This document shows positions 58,206 to 64,000 of a stretch of DNA of 64,000 nucleotides, one piece after another. A program made the translations under genes and the position numbers. Origin of the DNA: Humulus lupulus (Eukaryota; Streptophyta; Magnoliopsida; Rosales; Cannabaceae). Location: positions 150,346,397 to 150,410,396 of the forward strand of contig NC_084800.1 in the NCBI RefSeq assembly GCF_963169125.1, read 5' to 3'. Numbering within the stretch: position 1 is the first letter of the stretch; each line of letters opens with the position of its first letter. The notes under the pieces are model-generated. The model ran no database searches, was not told the DNA's origin, and saw only the letters and a list, made by a program, of their open reading frames with translations.

Positions 58206-58906
58206 TTGCTAGTTTATATGTTTATATACATGTATGTGATTTTTTGACATATTAGATAGGTTAATTGGATGCTAGCATAATTTTTATAATGTTTAAGTTT
58301 TATGTATTGTGTGATGCTAAAAGAATATTATTCATAATTTTTGTATGTTTATGATTGTTTATGTGTGTTTTATACGTAAAACTGCTAATGAGGCCTGTGC
58401 GTTGTTGGAAGAAATGGCCACGAATAACTGCCAATGGGCTGATGAGCAAGAAACTAGTAATAAAAAAGTAGTTTGGGTTCATGAACTAGACGTTATCACC
58501 ACGTTAATTACTTAAGTTGCCACATTAACCAAGCAGTTGCAGAAAAACAATATCTCGGCTCAAGTCATGCAGATGCAGATTGCTTGTGAATTGTGTAGGG
58601 GTCCTCATCCTATTGATCGGTGTATGGCAGTAGAGGTGAATAATTCTATTCCTATGGAGCAAGTGAATATGATGGAAAATTTTAATAAGCAAGAAAACAA
58701 TCCTTTCTCCAATAATTACAACCTAGGATGGAGGAAGCACCCCAATTTTTCATGGAGAAAAATAATCAAGGCCCTCAACAACAATTCCAGCAATCCATGT
58801 CTCAAGCTCCACCACAAGCAACATCAAAACCACTGGTACCTCTAGTTTCTCAGGATAAGACAAATGAATTACAAGTTGCATCGTTGACCCTGACCAACAA
58901 TCAAAC
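58206..58906 (+). pseudogene. gag: Athila-type gag fragment
   Basis: From about 58370 the frame reads ACALLEEMATNNCQWADEQ, then after a stop near 58513 a Cys-His knuckle CELCRGPHPIDRC (C-x2-C-x3-H-x4-C) and NPFSNNYNLGWRKHPNFSW, which I recognise as Athila-lineage gag. A one-base frameshift near 58755 continues into Q/P-rich QGPQQQFQQSMSQAPPQ. The first 160 bases are AT-rich without recognisable content. Cut at 58906 by element E. Nothing else of the Athila element is present. Confidence 0.75.
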
Positions 58907-59511
58907 TGTAACGTCCCAACAATCAAACTGTACCGTGATTAGTGGGCCAGGAGGGCCTAATGGGATGTATTTGTGGTGAATTACATGAGTTATATTATGA
59001 TATGACTACTTATGCTTGTTTAAGTGTATTAAATGTGCTTATAGGCCCGTTTATGTTAAAAATGGGCATCTTAGTAATTTTTACCCGCTGAGGGTATATC
59101 TGTAATTATATATATGCTTTATGAGTGGGACCACATTTTTATGTGGATATATTTGAGATATTCGGTACGAGGCGAGCCTAGTGAGCAATTTGGCAAAAGA
59201 GTCACAACGGGGATTAATACCCGGCTCAAGGTGAGCCTAGGGTTATTTTGGTAATTTGGTGAATCACCAGGAATTATTGGAGTATGAGTTATACCTGGGG
59301 GGAAAATATTTGTATTTATCAGTGGAGTAAATTGGGAATCTTAAGTGAAATTTGAGTTGTAGCGGGATTGTGGTATCGAATGACTAAAATTCCCTTGGGG
59401 GCTAGTTGTGAGGATTATTTAAGGCAAGAGGAAATGGGTCTTTTTCCCTTATGCAACTAAAGACCTTACTAAGTTACAAGCTGCCCTCATTCTCATGTTC
59501 TCCCCCTCTTC

Positions 59512-59595
<84 letters not shown>

Positions 59596-61234
59596 CTTCC
59601 TTTGTTTCAAGAGAAAACCTTGAAGACTTGTGGATATTTCTAAGTCTAGAAGTGGCTATTGAAAAAATTGGAGGCTTGATATTGAAGAGTAGGACCTGTT
59701 AAGCTTGGGAACTCAGTGGGGATTCGAATCCTAGGAGGTAAGTTTAAATCCTAAAGCTTAAGTTTTTGTCTTTTGGTGTCCTTGAAGAAATCTTAGATTT
59801 CTAAGTTTGGGATTGTGTTAGAGTATTTTAATGGTTGTTTATTGTGTATCTAGGCTCCTGGGGTTGTTTTGGTGGTCGATTCTGGCTAGGTTGTATTTTG
59901 GTTGGGTTTTGGAGAGTTTGCAATTTCTAAAAATCGCACAAAATTCTGGATTCGTGGGGTCGCATCGTGCCGCTATTCTTAGTGAGTCGTAGCCTGGCTG
60001 AACTCAGCGAGGCAAGAGGTACCTTGAATTGACTTATCGCCACAATGCGTGTGCAAGTATTTTGGGCGTGGGGCTCTCTACCTAATTGAGCGCCATGGCC
60101 TTTTGATGGAGCGTCGCAGCTCAAAATGCAAGTTTTTTCTAGGGCATTTCTTGGTCGATTGTGAGGCCGTGGCACTGCCAGAGGCGCTACGACACTAAAA
60201 AACTTTTAGGGTATCTTGGTTTTGGGCTTTGGGAATCCAGAGCAGAGGGCTTGGGAAAATTTCCACTACCCGGTCTAATGGATTTGAAGTCCCAAGGGCT
60301 AGGGTTTGGTCTTGGAACCCTTTATTGGTTTTAGTCCTTGATGGATTTCCCCAATGTGTTGTGACTAGGGTTGACCGCTAGGCTCAGGAGGAAGGGATTG
60401 TGCTCAAGGTCTCCTCCGAGTATCGCTCACGACTCAAGGTAAGAAAACTAATGCTGGCACCGATTGTGGGGCATGCGCCCCAATTATAGGGCACAGGGAT
60501 GACCGTACCATGAATCTGTTTAAAATTAGATGTCTGCTTTGTATAAACCTATGTCATTATAACTGTTTGTATAGATTGATTGTGATCATGATCACTCAGT
60601 CATGGGGCTGTTATCGGCATTACATGTGTAATGTATGCCGTAGTGGTGGGGCCATTATAGGGTGCGATATTTGTCGTAGTGACGGAGCCATTGTGGGGGT
60701 GTGATATCCATCTACTCGGCGTGAGTCGTATACGGATTGGAAAATCTATGTGAACTTGTTGTGGCTATAAAGTAGGCAGTACATGTTAATGTCTATCTGG
60801 ATATCTGTTTTATTTTATTTAGGTTTTCTTATTGAGCCTTGGCTCACGGGTGCTTCATGGTGCAGGTACGGGCAAAGGAAAGGTGGATTAGCCATGAGTT
60901 GGAGAGTCATGGGCAACATGTACATATGCGGCCTACTCGACCTCCATGGTCGAGACTTCTTTTGGGGGATCTAAGGTTTTGGTTGATTTTGTCGCTTAGG
61001 TCGGCCATTTTGTACCTTATTTATGGTATTAACTACTTATAAACCCTTTTATGGGATCCCATGTATATACTAAAACTTTTTAATAAACAGTATTACTCAT
61101 TTCTCCAAAAAAAATTAATACCTAACCCTTTAATTAATTTTAGTTACACATTTAAGTCCAAATGACTTTCTTAACAAGTTAAGCACTATTTTTAAACATA
61201 CAATGTAATGGTCTTATATTAGTTGGGCATTACA
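58907..61234 (+). repeat. Element E 5' LTR (2328 bp)
   Basis: Starts TGTAACGTCCC and ends GGGCATTACA, followed by a primer-binding site. It contains a CT microsatellite, a variable GC-containing block (59955-60195), the conserved module (60825-60955) and GGGATCCC near 61054. The first 27 bases are odd: AACAATCAAACTGTA occurs both just before and just after the LTR start. Confidence 0.9.
59511..59592 (+). repeat. CT microsatellite
   Basis: About 40 CT units with one TTT interruption at 59522-59524, in the pyrimidine-rich leader position where the other Tekay-type LTRs have only 5-10 units. The Ser/Leu open frame across it is not a gene. Confidence 0.95.
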
Positions 61235-61236
61235 AC

Positions 61237-61248
61237 TTGGTATCAGAG
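61237..61248 (+). promoter_or_regulatory. Element E primer-binding site
   Basis: TTGGTATCAGAG, two bases after the LTR end; tRNA-iMet type. Confidence 0.88.
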
Positions 61249-61573
61249 TTGTCAAGGTTTATTACTTCCTGGAGATTGGATGGGCATGTACACTCCTGCT
61301 AAAGATAAGCTCGACTCAAGGTTTGGTAACAAATGATGTGATTATGTGCTTAATTGCTTAAATGAAGTATATATGCCTTATTAGCATGCTTGATCAAGGA
61401 GCATGAGCTATACTAATAGGGCTTGGTTCTTGATTGCTAGGTGAATATGAGAATGTATGCTTGTTAAAATTGTTGATGCATGTGAAATGTCAATTAGCAT
61501 TATGATTGTGAGTGTTTCTTATTGGTTCGGTTGAGGACCATGGGGTAATTCTAGAATTTTTTATCCTTGCCTA

Positions 61574-62690
61574 ATGCCTCCAAGGCGACCAAACTGATTA
61601 GTCGGTGATGAAATACGGGCTAGAGATGATAACCATGGTCAGAACCCTCCGCCAGCTCTAGAGAACTGGCAGCAGATGCTTGCTGAAATGCAAGCCAAAC
61701 TGCAGAGACATGAAGAAGAATTTCGCCAGTTGAGACAACGCAGGTTCCAGAAGGTAATGTTGCACCGGTAGTACCACCTACTGCCTTAGTACCAGCTGTA
61801 CAACAGCAGTCAAAGGTTGAAAATTCCTGGGAACCATTATATGAGCGATACAGGAAACAGCACCCTCTGATGTTTGAGGGAGGGCCAGACCCACTACGAG
61901 TTGAGCTGTGGATGAGTATGACCACCCCCATCCTAAATTTTGATGAGGGTAGTAGGTAATGAGAGAGTGGCTTGCACAATGTACATGTTTCAGGAAGATT
62001 CTCATATCTGGTGGGAGGTTGTATCTCAAACCCGGAACGTCGTTGTATTAAGTTGGGATGAGTTTTGCAATTCGTTCAACGAGAAATATTAAAACAATGC
62101 AGTTCGAACCACAAAGGCAGATGAGTTTACCATATTGGTGCAAGGCAACATGACTGTGACTGAGTATGCCCTGAAGTTTGACAGGTTGACCAAGTTTTCT
62201 TCTGACTTTGTGCCAACTAATGCAGGTTTATTCGAGATTAAACCCGACGATAGCATAGAATGTCAGGATCACCTTAGTGCCTGGAGTTACTACATATGCT
62301 CAGGTAGTTGAGAAGTCCCTTACTGCTGAGGGTGCAGAGGATAGGATTTGTCGTGAGAGTGTCACGAGACGTGATGCTATGAGGATGGTACCTCCATTTA
62401 CTAGATTTGGTAAGGGTGGAGGCCCTAGTGACCAGAAGAGGAAGACCCCCGACACTTCTACTACTCCTGTTCCTGACAGGAGGGGTCAAGGTACTCAGGG
62501 TGGCCGCCAGGGCGGTAACGAGGCCTGGAGAAGTTATCCAGTATGTGCCAGGTGCAGGAGATGCCTTTTGGGAGAATGTCGTGCTAAGGCTTGCTTCCTA
62601 TGCTCGGGTGGGACATTTCCAGAGAGATTGCTCACAATTGAAGAAAGAGGAACAGAAGAAAGGTGATAGTTTGACTCCAACCCAAGTGTT
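61574..62690 (+). pseudogene. gag: Element E gag (broken)
   Basis: ATG 61574 opens MPPRRPN and is followed at once by TGA. Further readable blocks: ENWQQMLAEMQAKLQRHEEE (about 61660); WEPLYERYRKQHPLMFEGG (about 61830); after a frameshift near 61940, VASQTRNV-like capsid sequence; MTVTEYALKFDRLTKF (about 62150); VTTYAQVVEKSLTAEG (about 62283); and a nucleocapsid knuckle split by a frameshift near 62600 (GHFQRDC). Tekay-type. Confidence 0.85.
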
Positions 62691-63875
62691 CACACTAACC
62701 CAGTCAGAGGCTGAGGCTAGTCCCTCGATAGTGAGAGGTCAGATTTTTAGCAATGGCTCTACTCACTCTATATTGATTGATTATGGTGCTACACATTCAT
62801 TTGTTTCTAGTGGAGTAAGTGATAGATTGTGTAGGCCTTGTTATTTCTGTGTTGTGGGGTTTGGGACCCTTATTGCCTACTAGGGAATTAGTAGTTTCTA
62901 AGAGATGGATTAGATCTTTGCTAGTAGAAGTGGATAGTAGAGAGTTGTCGGTGGACCTGATTAAGCTAGCTATGGAGGATTGGCATGGATTGGTTAGCCA
63001 AATATGGGGCAACCATAGATTGTAAAAGGAGGATGGAGACCTTTGAGCCCGAGGGAGAGGACCCATTTGTGTTTCTGGGCACTGTGAATGGGCCTCATAT
63101 TCCTATATTCTCAGCACTAAAAGAGGTTGCATAGGATTCCTAACAAGCATAGTGGATACCACCAGGGATGTGTCAGTTGGGCCGGTAGAGACCAGATTGG
63201 TCTATAAGTTTTTGGATGTGTTCCTAGGTAAACTACTGGGGTTATCACCGCAGCAAGAGATTGAGTTTGTTATAGAGTTGGCCCCAGCAACAAAACCAGT
63301 ATCCAGAGCAACATACAGAATGGCTCCGGTAGAGTTGAAGGTACAATTACAAGAGTTACTGGATTTGGGATTCATTAGACACAGCTTCTCACCGTGGGGT
63401 GCACCAATGTTGTTTGTTAAGAAAAACGATGGGACATTGAGAATGTGTATCGATTACAGGGAGTTTAACAAGCTAACTATCAAGAACAAGGACCTACTGC
63501 CAAGGATTGATGACCTGCTTCACCAATTGTAGGGTAGGACCGTATTCTCAAAGATTGATCTTCGATCTGGTTATCACCAGCTGAGGATCAAAGAAGAGGA
63601 TATTCTGAAGACGGCCTTTCGCACGAGATATGGACATTATGAGTTTTTGGTCATGTTGTTTGGATTGACCAATGCCCCAGCAACATTCATGGATGTGATG
63701 AGCAGGGTGTTCAAAGACTACTTGGACAAGTTTGTGATTGTCTTCATCAACGACATCCTAGTCTACTTTCATAAAAATTCAGAACACGAGCAGCATCTCT
63801 AGTTGGTACTTTGGAGGTTGAGGAAGCACATATTGTATGCCAAGTTCAAGAAGTGCGAGTTATGGTTACCTCAAG
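62691..63875 (+). pseudogene. pol: Element E protease and reverse transcriptase, interrupted
   Basis: Protease ILIDYGATHSFVSSG (about 62770; DYGA instead of DSGA), with a frameshift near 62880. Reverse transcriptase from about 63230: [39 protein letters not shown], a stop at 63530, then [13 protein letters not shown] and [13 protein letters not shown], where the first catalytic Asp of FIDD is Asn. A stop is at 63800. The frame ends at KKCELWLPQ where another LTR is inserted (flank TCAAG). RNase H and integrase lie outside the window, if present. Confidence 0.87.
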
Positions 63876-64000
63876 TGTAACGCCCTGGTTACTCTAAGAG
63901 CGTTACTGTGGACTTTAAACAGTGCTTAACTCACTAAACGAGTCATTAGGTTATAAATGTGCATCTAGGTGTTATTAATAGGCTAAGGTGAAAAATCTTG
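63876..64000 (-). repeat. Start of a reverse-oriented Tekay-type LTR
   Basis: TGTAACGCCCTGGTTACTC and following bases correspond, in reverse, to the 3' end of Tekay-type LTRs (compare 31980-32003). It runs off the window, so solo LTR versus full element cannot be decided. Confidence 0.78.

Noticed and set aside
59451..59702. Open frame with a long Ser-Leu repeat
   Set aside because: Translation of the CT microsatellite.

Overview
The window is nuclear repeat DNA from a flowering plant, probably a eudicot; the species cannot be named from the sequence. I find no host gene, rRNA, functional tRNA or CRISPR array. Almost every base belongs to LTR retrotransposons stacked inside one another. Four lineages are recognisable by protein motifs, primer-binding sites and LTR ends: Tekay/Del-type chromoviruses (most of the window, LTRs of about 2.3 kb), a CRM-type chromovirus, Tat (Retand/Ogre-like) elements, and one Athila gag scrap. 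An unassigned fragment lies at the left end. The density of nesting and the young CRM copy suggest pericentromeric heterochromatin (inference).

Layout, left to right. 1-1006: LTR-like pieces around a tiny internal region. 1007-1339: old CRM LTR relic, minus strand. 1340-2788 plus 12136-16561: one decayed Tat element ('Tat-1'). It is split by a solo Tekay-type LTR (2789-12135), which is itself split by a second Tat element ('Tat-2', 4228-11463, target duplication GTTAC). 16562-29626 plus 48326-49488: Tekay-type family 'A' in an LTR-internal-LTR-internal tandem. The first internal region holds a solo LTR (18399-20654, TSD AGTTT). The shared middle LTR is broken by a truncated minus-strand element (23500-26770). 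The second internal region is interrupted by Tekay-type element 'B' (29627-48325, TSD CCTAG). The 3' LTR of B in turn carries a solo LTR (38201-39833, TSD GTTTT) and a near-intact CRM element (41001-48308, TSD GTAAC). 49489-58205: minus-strand Tekay-type element 'D' with a solo LTR inside (52986-55310, TSD AAATG). 58206-58906: Athila gag. 58907-63875: Tekay-type element 'E', cut by another LTR that runs off the window.

Only the CRM element looks potentially autonomous. It has two 745-bp LTRs with about seven visible differences, an intact primer-binding site and polypurine tract, and one uninterrupted gag-pol frame whose last 60 codons lie in the 3' LTR. All other gag/pol genes are broken by stops, frameshifts or deletions.

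The most unusual content is in the Tat elements. Tat-1 carries, antisense to itself between integrase and 3' LTR, a five-exon gene whose four short GT-AG introns restore one 631-codon frame. Tat-2 has lost all of reverse transcriptase, RNase H and integrase but still keeps the coiled-coil last exon of the same antisense gene. In the Tekay-type LTRs a GC-rich palindromic block, a dyad minisatellite and a strongly conserved module with a splice-donor-like site also deserve attention.
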